Part shown: piece by piece, positions 10,525-22,400 of the stretch
Numbering within the stretch: position 1 is the stretch's first letter
How the letters are laid out: each line of letters begins with the position of its first letter
Assembly: GCA_963555705.1 (NCBI GenBank)
Contig: OY743169.1
Coordinates: 10,850,014 to 10,914,013, forward strand
Direction: 5' to 3'
Source of the DNA: Ligustrum vulgare
Taxonomy: Eukaryota > Streptophyta > Magnoliopsida > Lamiales > Oleaceae
Length of the DNA: 64,000 nt
Notes under the pieces: generated by a model
The model's input: the letters and a program-made list of their open reading frames with translations, nothing else
What the model was told of the DNA's origin: nothing
Databases searched by the model: none
Translations under genes and position numbers: made by a program

Positions 10525-12606
10525 TTATTGTGGAGGAGGGACATCTTCCAAGGAGCCCTTTTCAGATGCGTCCAGAGGATCCGAAGGAGCACCTTGAGGC
10601 TCGGGGTAAAAAGCCTCAATGGAGGACAGATCCAATGTCGGAAAAGCTTCCTTCACGTCGCCCAAGGCCATCCTGGCCCCCAAGTTCCCGAAGACCCTCT
10701 GCATAGCCTCGTATTCTGGGGTATCTTCGAAAGTATCTTTGAAGTTCTGAACTGCCTTCGAAACTTCTTCACCCAGAACCTCCTTCACCCTAGCTGCAAT
10801 AGTACGCTCCAAGGCCTCAGCAATTCTGGAGTCAATATGTTTCTCCAGGGAAGTATAATCCTCCTCAGCCTTCATCCTAGACTCCAGCTCCCTCCCTAGC
10901 TTTTCATTAATTGCTACCACCTCAGACTCCAGCTTCAACTTGGTTGCATTAGCGGCAGCCAGAGCCTCAAAGGTGATTGACTGCGCTCGGTTGGAATCAT
11001 CTAGTTTTTTGCACAGAACCGCCACGTCTGATTCAGAAGACCGGAGATCATGCTTCAGTTTGTCATTGTCCTCTTGGAGGCGCTTCGCATTAGCCCTCTC
11101 TTCTGAAGAAGATTTGCGAGCTATGGACAGCTGGCCCTTGAGGTCATTGATTTCCTTTAGCATATTATCAGCATGGCGGAGAGCAGTCTCAGCATCCCTT
11201 TTGTCCCGTTGAGCTACCTCCACGGAGGACTCTACCTCGTTAATGAGGGCCAGAGCTCTGGCGTTCATAGCCTTGGCAGCGAGCAGCTTCCGAGATGGAG
11301 TAGCACCGGAGGAAAAGGCGGCCCAACCCTCTGTCCAAAACTGCTCCGTAATTAAGGCCGCCCTAGCTCGCATAAGACCGTGTTTGACGAATAGTTTGTT
11401 TTGTTGAATAACCCCTTGAAAGGTGCCCTTGTAAGCAAGCAGACGCCTAACGGCCGCTAAATCCGCGTCAGGGAGTAGGCGTGCAAAAGTGTCCCCTGTC
11501 ACAAATCAGAAACATGTTAAAAGCCAGCAAAGGAAGGTGAATGAAAAATAAAAACAAATAACACTCAAGGACACTAAAGCAAACGCAAGACTCACTAGGA
11601 ATGGAAAGAGTTCGGGGAACATAAATTTCTGTACAAGGGTCCACAGGAGAGCTCTGCCACTCCCCGGCAACCCAGAACCACTGGTTCCTCCAGTTCTTTA
11701 TTGAGGTTGGGTGACCAGTGATAACTGGAGGATACGACCCCCTAGGAGACAAGTAGTACCAATCCTTGACGTCCGACCTCACATCTATCTCCCTTCTAAC
11801 TGATTTCTTCAAGGTGTAGAGGGTATGAATGATGTACAGTGGGATGGGATGGTCAGGGTTGACCTCTTGCCACACCAGCCAAGTGCCCACTGCCTGTGTC
11901 CAGAAATTGGGAGCCAGCTGGTAGGGACACAGGTTATAACTCCTAAGCAATGCCCTAAAGAAGGGGTAAAGGGGTAGCCTCATCCCGCAGGAAAGAGCGT
12001 CGCAGCATATGGCAGCTTGACCTGGAGGAGGGCTGCAAGGTCGGTAAGAAGATGAGGGGTGCACCAATTGAACCCCTTCTGGAATTCTGAATTTTGCTGG
12101 AGCCCCATCCAAGTCAATCCTTCGGATTTCAGTGGCAACCTCGCTGCTCTCCCATGACTCTGGGTTTGGATCAGGATCAACGTGATAGCCTGAAGCTTTG
12201 TTGATCTGGTTGACCCAACCCTCCACTTGGGCAACCTCCTCTGCAGACAAACCTAATCCTTCCCTATGAGCCCTAAACGGTGCTCTAACGATTAAGCCAA
12301 GCTCCTGGTGACCAGAAGAAGAGTTGGCCGCCTCTTCTCTCCTCAGATCCCTGTCTCGTTTGCTTCGAAGCTCTGCCAAAGATGCCTCTTCCTCAGATGA
12401 CAGATGAGCCATGTAGGTCTGATATTTATCTTCTTCGCTGTCAGAATCACTCAAATAGATTATGCCACTGTTTTTCCTATTTCTCCTCTTAACCTGCTCC
12501 CTAAAGAAGCGGGAACTAAAAACCGATAAAGAGATGGGCAGAAGCCTCTGACGGGAACCGCCATTGCTAACATTTCCTGTGAACCCGTTCCCCCAACTCT
12601 TTCCAT
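10525..12606 (-). CDS. Antisense accessory gene of the Tat element (gypsy-type transposon-domain protein with coiled coil)
   Basis: Spliced minus-strand gene. The main exon ends at 11596 with donor GTGAGT; the intron 11595-11496 (100 bp) ends TTTGTGACAG; the last exon 11495-10525 stops at TAA. The junction is in phase (codon AGG). No ATG opens the main frame upstream; a start at ATG 12606 with a 35-bp exon (12606-12572), intron 12571-12501 and acceptor TTCTTTAG keeps the frame and gives 636 codons. The N-terminal half is acidic (LSDSDSEED) and then carries a domain like the plant putative gypsy-type transposon domain (PF04195), with RLPLYPFFRALLRSYNLCPY and PNFWTQAVGTWLVWQEV. The C-terminal half is a long Lys/Glu-rich coiled coil ending EDVPPPQ. 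Antisense genes at this place are known in Tat elements such as maize Grande, where the product was reported as nuclear. Both exons remain open although gag-pol is broken. The role is unknown. Confidence 0.8.
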
Positions 12607-12954
12607 TTTTTCTTTTGTTTTAAAGGTGGGTCAGACTCAACGAAAGAAAAACAAGGTGCAAAAACAAAATTTTCAAACCCACAATGAGAAACTAAAAATA
12701 GAAAAGTTTCGCATATACAGAGACCAAGAGGTTTACCTTCAGGTGACAAATGCGTGAAATTGTGCACTGGAAATGGAGAACTCGTCGGTAAAGAAACTGT
12801 GGAACAGTAAAGGCGGACGCTGGGTAGAAAGCCCTTGAGGAGAAGACTTGAAACTTGCTGGAAAGAGAGAAACGGAGCAAGCTTTCGCGCAGGGTATTGC
12901 TGCAAAAGACTCTTAGAAAGTGGTAAAAAGGAAAAATAATGAAATGAAGAAGGA

Positions 12955-12960
12955 TTTATA
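12955..12960 (-). promoter_or_regulatory. TATA box of the antisense gene
   Basis: TATAAA on the minus strand, about 350 bp before the proposed ATG at 12606. Between them lies CT-rich sequence typical of a plant 5' UTR, with a donor-like GTAAAC at 12736-12731 that could begin a UTR intron. A short upstream open frame starts at 12905. This supports transcription independent of the LTR. Confidence 0.55.
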
Positions 12961-13365
12961 GGGATCCCAACAATCTAGATTCCTTGATCTTTGTGAGCCG
13001 TATGATTAATGTGGTTAACCCATGCTTCTTGGAGAATAGGCTAATCAAAGCGCCAGCCGTCAAAGGGAGGGACAAAACCGTTCAGCTACCACGGTGAATA
13101 CCACGCGCAGCGAGATACTACTCCCCTCCCATTTTATATATATATTTCTTGGAAATAGGTACCAATCGCCCCTCTGAATTAAATGCGCAGCCTAAGAAGT
13201 GCGTTAGTACGGTCCCGGCTCCCATTTAGGAGGTAAAATCCGAGGCATAAGATCGGCTATAATATGGATCCGAACCTTACATAAGGAATATCATTATTGA
13301 CTCCCTAAAAAGTTAAATGCCGGGAAATTATGGAAAATCCTACACGACCATGAATGATCCCTTCG

Positions 13366-13380
13366 GATTTGAGGGACTAG
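13366..13380 (+). other. Polypurine tract of the Tat element
   Basis: GATTTGAGGGACTAG lies directly before the 3' LTR start TGTTG, where plus-strand priming is expected. Confidence 0.75.
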
Positions 13381-14051
13381 TGTTGCATCCGGGCCCAAAG
13401 AAAGGTACAGTGATCTACCAGTGAAGGCCCAATAGTGGCCCAATGGACCTTAACCCACAGCAAAGGCCTAAAATATCACTTTGGGATGAATGCCGAGGTG
13501 GTACGCCAAGAAAACCTCTTTAGCCGACCTGGTTAACGCCTAGCCGATGTGCTTTATGCTCAGCCGGGGGGCTTTATGGCGGTGACCAGAAGAGAGATGA
13601 AGTCAGTGATGGGACACCGCCTTTACCAAGACGTAACAGGCGCCCAGCCCCTACGAAATGTAGCAATGATTACGGTTGAAAAGCAAGGTTGTCACATCCA
13701 TGAACTAGGGTGATGACAAGTGTAAAGTACGCCACGTGTTTTTGATCCGAGACAAGAAGTTCCTCTATAAATGAAGCACAATTATCTCCAAGTTAAGGGT
13801 TAGCATTTTTACTCTCTTAACTCAATATTTACTCTCACTTCATTTTCTCTCTTTTACGCACTTATATTTCCCGCACTCAAATTATATTTGCTTGACATGG
13901 GCACTGACTTAGGCATCGGAGTGCAAACGAGAGCCACCTCGGCCCCCTTTGCAAACTGATTGTTTGTCACAGTGCGCAGGAGATCCACGTGTTCAAGAGG
14001 GAGGAGCTGAGACGTGTTGGTCCAAGGTCCAGCCGGATTTTGTGGTCAACA
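13381..14051 (+). repeat. 3' LTR of the Tat element
   Basis: 671 bp, about 97% identical to the 5' LTR by hand count: about 19 differences including a small indel near 13739. It is followed by the target duplication GTAGT at 14052-14056. Confidence 0.95.
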
Positions 14052-14056
14052 GTAGT

Positions 14057-15789
14057 CATCTAGCATTGATGCCTTTATCATGGCATGACAAATTCCTGAT
14101 CCAGTTGTTGATCTCGACAAATTTGAAAGGATTATGTTTCTTTGTAAATATGTACTTGTGCAGAAAACAGTTTTCGAGAAGCTGTGATATCATGCTTGAT
14201 GGACTGTACAAAGAATTTTTCTTCAAATAAGCTATTCTGATTGTTAGCTAATATAGGTTCAATTAGTTTGGAACCGCTACTAAAATTGAAGTCTTGAAAA
14301 TTGATTTCTGCATAAGCACATATTTACATGAGATGTAAATTTTGAAAAAAAGAAATGGGAAAAAAAATTAAGGCACCCTATGCACAAAACCTCGAAACGG
14401 AAGACCCATGGAAGGTTCAGATATACAGAAGAGTTTAGAGAGAGAGAGAGAGAGAGATAATGTTCAAAAATAATATTCAAATGCTGAGCTTTTTTTTTTT
14501 TTTTTAAATTCTTTGGAAAAGAATCTAGTGGCTAATCAAAACTCAAAAGACATGGGGGCCCACTGTTATTACTGATGCAACATTAAAAGTATATTCCAGA
14601 TGTAAAAGAAATTAAATTGATGGGGCTCAAATAGAGGCATATCGATTCAAGCATAACATTATATCTATTCCAGCGTAGTGAAACAAATAACTTAAAATAA
14701 TGATTATATACTGACAAAGTCCAAATAAATCATTAATAGAATCAGAAAATCTCCCCAAGTTAGTTGCAGTGGGCCTCCTCACAATTGACATATCATCTTG
14801 GCAGAGGCAATATAGGCTCTAGCGCTCAAAATTTAATACACGGAGCCTTCACTTATATCAATCAGCACTTCAAAAACTTATAAACATCCCTATACCAGAG
14901 TCATTTTACCAAACATAGGCTAAGTTGTTAGATTTAGAAATCAAATCTGAAATGCAAAATATTAATAAAGAAAATAATCCTCCGAGAATTAAGTTACAGC
15001 AGGGAGATCTGAAGATTTGCAAGTCATATAAGATCAAAGTGCATTTGAAAGGATAATGCAAGAACAGTTTCCAACCACAAATGAAGTTATATTTTTCCCT
15101 CAACTACCAGCTGCTTCAATGGCTGTTCTTAGACACCCTATAATTAGAATTTTATAAGCCCTATTATCACGCACTGTGTGTATATGTGTGAAATCAAAGG
15201 CAAAAAAGTTAATTGACAAATTCAAATGAAAACCCAGATATTAAACCAAGCACAGTCAAGTTTCTTCCAAAATGTAATGTAACTCTAATCACCAATCTGT
15301 CAATATTTGTGTGAGTGATTTCAAACAAAATATATTGAAAGTCTATTATTCACATAATAGAATCAAATAATAAAACTCACAAAATAATAATAATACCACC
15401 TTCAAAACTCAAAAAGACATATCATCGTGTCAAAATATATAAGTCCTACGTCAAGATCCTAGCAACAAAATAGTTGTTCATTATGACAATAGTGGCAGAC
15501 CATAACTAACAATGACAATCATAGAACTATAACCTAAATAGTGATTAAGCAAAATGGAAGAAAAATTGACAACCACATGGTTTAAAATCAATTCTTTGGA
15601 ATAATTACCTTAACTTAATGGTAGATAACTTCATAACCATGATATGAAGAGGAAAAGAAACCCAGCGCCTCAAAAAAATTTGGGAATACATCAATTACAC
15701 AACGTATCAAATCACCAGAAGAACCACAAATCAAAACCCAGCTTAGATTCATCTCACAAATTTGGAAAAAGTAAATGAGGAAACCTTAC
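14057..15789. other. AT-rich probable intron with an imperfect inverted repeat
   Basis: No confident gene. A segment at about 14148-14180 (GTAAATATGTACTTGTGCAG) recurs inverted at about 14296-14335 with a few mismatches, forming a 100-bp-loop foldback. A GA microsatellite is at 14438-14457 and a T tract near 14490-14505. If 15790-15950 and 677-1318 belong to one gene, this is intron. Confidence 0.35.
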
Positions 15790-15950
15790 CTTCTTTTGCA
15801 CGAATGAAATTGGCGGGTTGGTATAGGCGATTGGGAACCTGTTCAGTTGGAAAATATTGCATAGACTACCATTTTCTGTAGTTGTTGTGTCAAACTTGGG
15901 TGTCCCGGAGTTTGTGAGGAAATGAGGGAGAACGGTGGTGTGAGAAGAAG
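15790..15950 (-). CDS. Possible 5' exon of the minus-strand coiled-coil gene
   Basis: An open minus-strand stretch of about 54 codons ends at a consensus donor (AAG then GTAAGG, boundary 15790/15789). It reads in part GTPKFDTTTTENGSLCNIFQ and NRFPIAYTNPPISFVQKK. No in-frame ATG precedes it before a TAA, so either the true start lies elsewhere or this is a 5' UTR (a short ATG frame exists in another phase). CT-rich UTR-like sequence lies just upstream. Linkage to the exons at 677-1318 is inferred from strand and position only. Confidence 0.3.
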
Positions 15951-15981
15951 GAGATGGATTTATTTATCGAGTTGTGCTTGG

Positions 15982-16015
15982 TGTACAGGGACCTGTAAAT
16001 ACAGGTCCCTGTACA
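15982..16015. repeat. Perfect 16-bp-arm palindrome
   Basis: Arms TGTACAGGGACCTGTA (15982-15997) and TACAGGTCCCTGTACA (16000-16015) are exact reverse complements with a 2-nt spacer. It lies just upstream of the candidate first exon of the minus-strand gene. Confidence 0.9.
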
Positions 16016-16838
16016 ACAAGAATTTTCCTTATTTATTTGGAAAAGCTCGGGAACTTGTTCAGACAATTTTAAAAAAAGCTGGGATATAGCCTCTTGGACT
16101 ATGATAAAGTCAGTTCTTATAGTTACTCTCTTTTAAGTATAATTTGTCTTTAATTTTCTACATAAAAAGGTTTCTTATTTTCATTGCACCTTTTTTTTAT
16201 TTAATCTCATTTGGTCTTTTAGAAGATTTTCTTATTTTCATTGCACCTTAGTTTCTTCCTTTAAGGTCTTTTAGAAGTTTTTTTTTTTTAAATTATTATA
16301 TGTATATATAAAAAGTTAATTCAAAGGTACACATTTTTTCTTTTTATCATATTAATTGAAGGACGTATTAGAAACTATAAATTATATAAGAATTATTGAT
16401 TTTATTTAAAAGATATTTAGTGAGAAAGTGAAGAATTTAGATTGTAAATGTATGAAAAATATTTTTATTGACAATACGAAAATAAAAATAAATAAGAATA
16501 TTAAAACATGTACATTAATTAAAACTAATGGTGAATATGAAATTATGAAAAAATGTAAGGGTAAAATAGTAAAAAAAAAATCTACCTTTAAGGGACTTTT
16601 AAAAGTAATATATAAATGTTGTTGAGTAAAAGTTGTTCTTGATTTTGGAAAAATGAAAACCAAGTACAAGTGTGTGTTAAGAAGAGTTTTTTTAAAAAAA
16701 AGAATAATGATTTTTATGAGAATAGATGATTGAGATTTGATTGAAAAGTCAAATATTATGATCTTGACTTTTAATTGATGGTTGAGATTGATTACTATAT
16801 ATATATTTTTTTAAAAAGAACAAAACAAGGGATAAAAA

Positions 16839-16918
16839 TTAGAATCATGCTACTTGTACGTTTTTTGTAGACCCAGGGTGGGTGGGTGTACAAAAAATGT
16901 ACAAGTAGCTTAATTCTA
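16839..16918. repeat. Foldback mini-element
   Basis: Left arm about 16839-16869 and right arm about 16888-16918 are reverse complements except three positions (core GCTACTTGTAC). The loop is the G-rich GACCCAGGGTGGGTGGGTG. Its outer sequence resembles that of the hairpin at 35650-35775. Confidence 0.8.
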
Positions 16919-17169
16919 AAAGTTATTATGCCCTTATTCAGTAGAAATTAAATTAAGATTTTTAATAAATTTTGATAAAAGTTGATAAAACGTGTAGTCG
17001 AAAAATTATGGATCACATGAAATTTGGGATTGAGTTTGATTGTTAACTTTAACTTACATTAAAATATGTACCAAATATAGACATAATGTTCTCATCTTGA
17101 ACCGAGATTTTATTGAATTTAAAATTCAAAAGTCCTTCTAAATTTAAGGCGTCCAAGCTAAAATTTCAA

Positions 17170-17335
17170 TAAAATTAATTAAAAGTTCGTGTTTGTTTGT
17201 TAAATTTTTTTTGTTTAGAAATATGTTTTTTTTTTATTTTTTCTAGATAAGATATGTAATTAAAAAGTGATTTGAAAATTCTATTATTTAAAAATATGTA
17301 AAAAAAAAAAAAACAAGTTTACCAAACGGAGGCTA
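17170..17335. repeat. MITE-like repeat, member of a three-copy family
   Basis: Shares GATATGTAATTAAAAAGTGA and the end ACCAAACGGAGGC with a copy in inverse orientation at about 29012-29125 and one at about 49142-49302. Target duplications were not identified. Confidence 0.45.
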
Positions 17336-17844
17336 GTTACCTGAGATTTTAAAAAAAGTTGGATGAACTTCAAAAATACACATGATAAACTCTTTTGAAA
17401 TTCACAATTTTTTTTTGTATAAATTAAAATCAGATTTTTAATGAATTTTGATAGAAGTTGATGATATCTGTGATTGAAAAGTTGACAATCTCATAAAATG
17501 TGTGATTAAAATTAATTATTAACTTTGACTTGAGATTAAAATGTATTAAACAATTAATTTAACCACCCACTATTTCAACCACCCCTGACCCCCACCAATT
17601 CGGATTCCATTGACAATTGAAATTTCAGTCAAAATTTATCAGAATCTCGATTGTTTTTAGATATAGATATAAAATACATTAGGTTATAATCAATATAATT
17701 AATGTTAAAAAATATTATATTATATTATACCGTGAACTATATTCATACTCGTGTAACCCTAGATATAATTACCCCGAGTACCCTTGTTCCCCATATATAT
17801 ATATATATATATGAGCTCCGACTCTTAATAAATTATTAAGTTCA

Positions 17845-19265
17845 TTCGCCTATTTATTTGAATAAATAGTCAAATAAGGACCTATCGTTTTATATCGCTA
17901 CCTATTAATGACCTATCGTTTTAGGTTGCTATCTATTAAGGATCTATCATTTAATTAAGAACATATTGTTTTGAGTAAATAGTCATATAAGAACTTATCG
18001 TTTTAGGTAACTGCATATTTAGGACCTATCGTTTTTTTTTTTGCACGACACGATCTTACCCCGAATTATCTATCATATCAAAGTTTTGCATTTTAATGTA
18101 CTTTTAAAATATTGTATCATCAAATTTCATTTCCTGTTATAACTTCATTGAACAATTCAAAAATACATTTATGCGTTTAATAATTTTTTTCCTATTTTTT
18201 AATTCAATAACTATCTTTTAATCATCCGTTGGGCAATACTATTTCGTTTATAAACACACATTTTGAACAATTCAAAGAACATGTTTATGATTTTAATTAA
18301 TTTTTTTTCTATTTTTAACTAAAAAAAGTATGTTATAGTTACCGATAAAAATAAATTTTTTTAAAGTAAGGTGAATGTAAAATTTTTATTTAAACTCACT
18401 TAAATTCTTATCGAAACTATCAATTAATTTATATAAAAAAGAAAAAAATAATTATTTTCTAATTAATGCGTATAAAATAAAAAAATTTAAATAATTAAGA
18501 ATATGTAATATTCCACGTTTTATGTGTCAAATTAATATTAAGGACCTATTTATTTTATAATCGTTATTTAAAAAATAATTAATTGATAATTTCGATAAGA
18601 ATTTAATCAAGTTTAAAATAAAATGTTTTACATTGCACCCTACTTTGAAAAAAATCTATTTTTATTGGTAACTAAAACATATATAGTTGTTTGAATTAAA
18701 AATAGAAAAAAATTCATTAAAAGCATAAACAAGTTTTTTAAATTGTTCAAATGTGTGTTTATAAACGAAATAATATTACCCAACAGAGAATTAAAAGATA
18801 ATTATTTGAATTAAAAATAGAAAAAAATTATCAAACTCATAAAGATATTTTTTGAATTGATCAATGGAATTATAACGAGAAATGAATTTGATGGGACAAT
18901 ATTCTAAAAGTAAATAAAAACGCGAATCCTTGAAATGATAGATGATTCGAGGTAAGATCTTGTCAAAAAAAAAAAAAAATCCTTAATAAGCAGCGACCTA
19001 AAACGATAGGTCCTTATTTAATTATTTATCCAAAAAAATAGGTCCTTAATTAAAGGATAAATTCTTAATATGCAGCGACCTAAAACGATAGATCTTTAAT
19101 AATCAGCTACCTAAATCGATAAGTTCTTATTTGGCTATTTACTCGAAAAAAATCTAATGGTAGTGGACGACTTATCGATCAAAAAAAGATGATTCGAGGT
19201 CTAATCTTGCTCAAAAAAAAAAAAAAAAGGATTGATCCTTATTTCACTATTTATTTACTCTATTT
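17845..19265. mobile_element. Long foldback element with tandem subrepeats in its arms
   Basis: The left arm (about 17855-18440) is repeated as its reverse complement at about 18590-19150, with numerous mismatches and indels, around a central AT-rich spacer near 18440-18590. Matching landmarks include TCTATCAT before the A/T run, TTTCGTTTATAAACACACAT, and the repeated unit GGACCTATCGTTTTAGGT, present three or more times in each arm. The right side carries an extra unit (19185-19260). There is no open reading frame of note. Long subrepeat-bearing arms without coding capacity fit a Foldback or non-autonomous Mutator-like element; target duplications were not resolved. It ends about 170 bp before the start codon of the next gene. 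Confidence 0.75.
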
Positions 19266-19436
19266 ATTTTTTCAATCTTGTTCTTACGTAACGGAGATAA
19301 ATTTCTCCCAATCCCAATTAAGCACCTAAAGAACCCTAACCCTTCATCGAAATTCCTGTGTCTACCAACAAAGTCTCTCACTGAAACACAGTCACACATA
19401 TACAGAAGCTCGGGCAGGCACTGGGATAGTACAGCC

Positions 19437-22400
19437 ATGGCTTCAGCAAAAGATTCCGATCCGACATTAGGGTACCTGACCCGAAAAGAAACGGAGGTGA
19501 AGCTCCCCCGACCTACCAGGGTCAAGAACAAGACCCCCGCCCAGATTCAAATCACAGCGGAGCAGATTCTACGTGAGGCACGTGAGCGCCAGGAGGCCGA
19601 AATCCGGCCCCCCAAGCAGAAAATCACTGATTCTATTGAGCTCGGGGATTACCGGCTCCGTAAGCGCAAGGAATTTGAGGACCTAATACGAAGAGTCAGG
19701 TGGAACAAAAGCGTATGGATGAAATATGCCAAGTGGGAGGAGTCCCAGAAGGATTTTACTCGCGCTAGGTCGGTATGGGAGCGTGCTCTCGAGGTGGATT
19801 ATCGCGATCACACGATGTGGTTGAAGTATGCTGACTTTGAGATGAAGAACAAGTTTGTTAATCATGCTCGTAATGTGTGGGATCGCGCTGTTATGTTGTT
19901 GCCTAGGGTGGATCAGTTGTGGTACAAGTATATTCACATGGAGGAGATGCTGGGCAATGTGGCTGGTGCACGACAAATTTTTGAGCGGTGGATGTCGTGG
20001 CAGCCTGATCAGCAAGGCTGGCTTTCGTATATAAAGTTTGAGTTGAGGTACAATGAGGTGGAGAGGGCAAGAGAGATTTTTGAACGGTTTGTAGACTGTC
20101 ATCCAAAGGTTGGCGCTTGGATTAGATATGCCAAATTTGAGATGAAAAATGGAGAAATACCACGTGCAAGGAATTGTTATGAGCGTGCAGTGGAAAAGTT
20201 GGGGGATGATGAGGAGGCAGAGGTGTTATTTGTGGCGTTTGCTGAGTTTGAGGAGAAATGTAAGGAAACAGAGAGGGCGAGGTGTATATATAAGTATGCC
20301 TTGGATCATATCCCCAAGGGGAGAGCAGAAGAATTGTACAAAAAATTTGTTGCGTTTGAGAAGCAATATGGTGACAGGGAAGGTATTGAGGATGCTATTG
20401 TTGGGAAGAGGAGGTTTCAGTATGAAGATGAGGTTAGGAAGAACCCGCTTAATTATGATGCATGGTTTGATTACGTTAGATTAGAAGAAAATGCTGGGAA
20501 TAAAGTAAGGATCGAGGATGTTTATGAAAGGGCCATTGCGAATATTCCTCCTGCTCAAGAGAAGCGTTATTGGCAGCGGTATATATACTTGTGGTAAGCA
20601 CAAGATTTTTAACTGTCTATGTACGAACACCATTTTCTTTTAGTATATATAGCTGTTCCTGACCGGTTGAACTTTTATATTCAGGATTAATTATGTTTTG
20701 TACGAAGAACTTGATGCGCAAGATGTAGACCGCACCAGAAACATTTACAAGTAAGCAGACGTTGATCCTGTGAGATATTTTGATTGATGACGGTTTCGTA
20801 TGATGTGACTGATTCTATCCGTCTTTTGAAATAATATTTTCCACCAATCCGTGTTTTTTACGTGGATAAACTGGGGCCCTTTACCATAATTATCTTAGGG
20901 AATTTCTTTTGCCTAGGAACTTATGATTTGGGACATTGCACTCAGAAAATGCTGGTGGAATGCTTGTTATTATTTCTGTGTTTCACCTGAAGGTGCCTTA
21001 TGTTGTCAGATAGTTCATTTTACACCATTTTTTTGAGTGGTTATCTATCATCGTGTTAGTTTTCTTGGACTTTTATCAGATTTCCTCAGTCATAATTGGC
21101 TGTTTTATGTAGCCATTTCTCTTGCAAATTCTTTGTGAAATTTACTTGTCAAATTTGACGCTCAAGTTACTCTTGAATCTGAGTGCTGCTATTGCTCAGT
21201 TATTTACTACTAGGTGAATTATGTTAATAGAACATTTTGGGATAAAATTTGCATCCTATTTTATGGGTGCAGAATGCTAACATAACTTTCATTCTATGAC
21301 ATTAAGGACTATTTTGAGTTGCTTTACTTCCTAGCTCTCATGGAGAGATGGATCAATGTGGACTCGTTTAATGATGGTCATCAACTGTTGGGTTTGGGTA
21401 CTTTTTATAAGTTCATATAATTGTAGATATCATTCCTCTTAACCAGAAACAAAATATGGCTGTAATCTCCAAAAACAGTGCGTCAATGGGTACGTTCAAG
21501 TTGGAATGGTTGTAGGCACCAGAGCATTAAGCACAGTGGCAATTAATTCCCCATAACGCCTTCTATTACGTTCTATCCCAGTAGTTTCATCTTTTCAATC
21601 TGATCCTCAATCACATTCTCCCAATAAAATAATGTTGCGCATAAACCTTAAGTGTTTCCTTTTTAGTAATAAAGTCTCCAAAAAGTCGCTTTTAAAAATA
21701 TTCTTTCTAAAAAATGGGGCTTAAACAGGCTCTAGATGAGTTTAGAACTTTTAATCCCATTAGAGGCAAGATTAGACAGATAGTACACCTTGTGTTTTGT
21801 AAAAGCTACAACAAAAGAACCAACCTAGTGGTAAAATTACACTAATAAGTAAATCTTGATTGAAAAAGCTATGCCAAAGTAATTAACCTGAAGCTTGTCA
21901 AGGGATAATTTCCACATCTGATAGATAAGTAAATCTTGATTGGAAAAGCTATGCCAAAGTAATTAACTTGAAGTTCGTTAAGGCTTAAATTCCATATTGA
22001 CTAATTATCGAAATATAGATGAACAAATGAGGACTTTTGCTAATCCTCTTAATGAGATGACCCTATAAGATGAAATCCAAGTCTTAATATGGTATTAGAA
22101 TCTATTGAGTTTCAAAAATAATTTGATCTCAATCGAGCACAAGAATTTCAAGATTAGCCAATGAGTCACCTTCTTGTGGAGACATGTGAAGGGATAAATT
22201 TCACATCGGCTGGTCATCGAAACACAGGCCAGCATATAAGGGTTGAGACTTATCTTAATAAAATTAACCTTTAAAGATTGAATCCCAAGCCTTAATAAAG
22301 TTTAGAAGGGCCTCCAATAATTTTGCTTTCACTTGGGTTTTTTTACTACTTGTATCATTTGGCTTCATTAAAGATTTGGCACTTCGAATTGTATGTCTAT

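Larger units (their letters stand above)
2308..14051 (+). mobile_element. Ty3/gypsy LTR retrotransposon, Tat lineage, with antisense accessory gene
   Basis: Complete structure: 670-671 bp LTRs beginning TGTTG and ending CA, a 5-bp target duplication GTAGT (2303-2307 and 14052-14056), a primer-binding site just inside the 5' LTR and a polypurine tract just before the 3' LTR. The domain order gag-protease-RT-RNase H-second RNase H-integrase, with an archaeal-type second RNase H and no chromodomain, is diagnostic of the Tat/Ogre group. A gene on the opposite strand lies between integrase and the 3' LTR, as in other Tat elements. Gag-pol has several stops and frame changes, so this copy cannot make its own enzymes. 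The LTRs differ at about 19 of 670 positions by hand count, so the insertion is neither very old nor recent. The target appears to be intron DNA of the minus-strand gene at 677-1318. Confidence 0.95.
16016..17839. other. AT-rich intergenic DNA with small repeats
   Basis: No gene. It contains a foldback at 16839-16918 (31-bp arms, three mismatches), a MITE-like piece at about 17170-17335 ending ACCAAACGGAGGC, long A/T tracts and a TA microsatellite near 17792-17812. Confidence 0.6.

Noticed and set aside
19278..19436. 53-codon in-frame extension upstream of the Crooked-neck ATG
   Set aside because: Its sequence is UTR-like and unlike the family; the ATG at 19437 starts the conserved N terminus.
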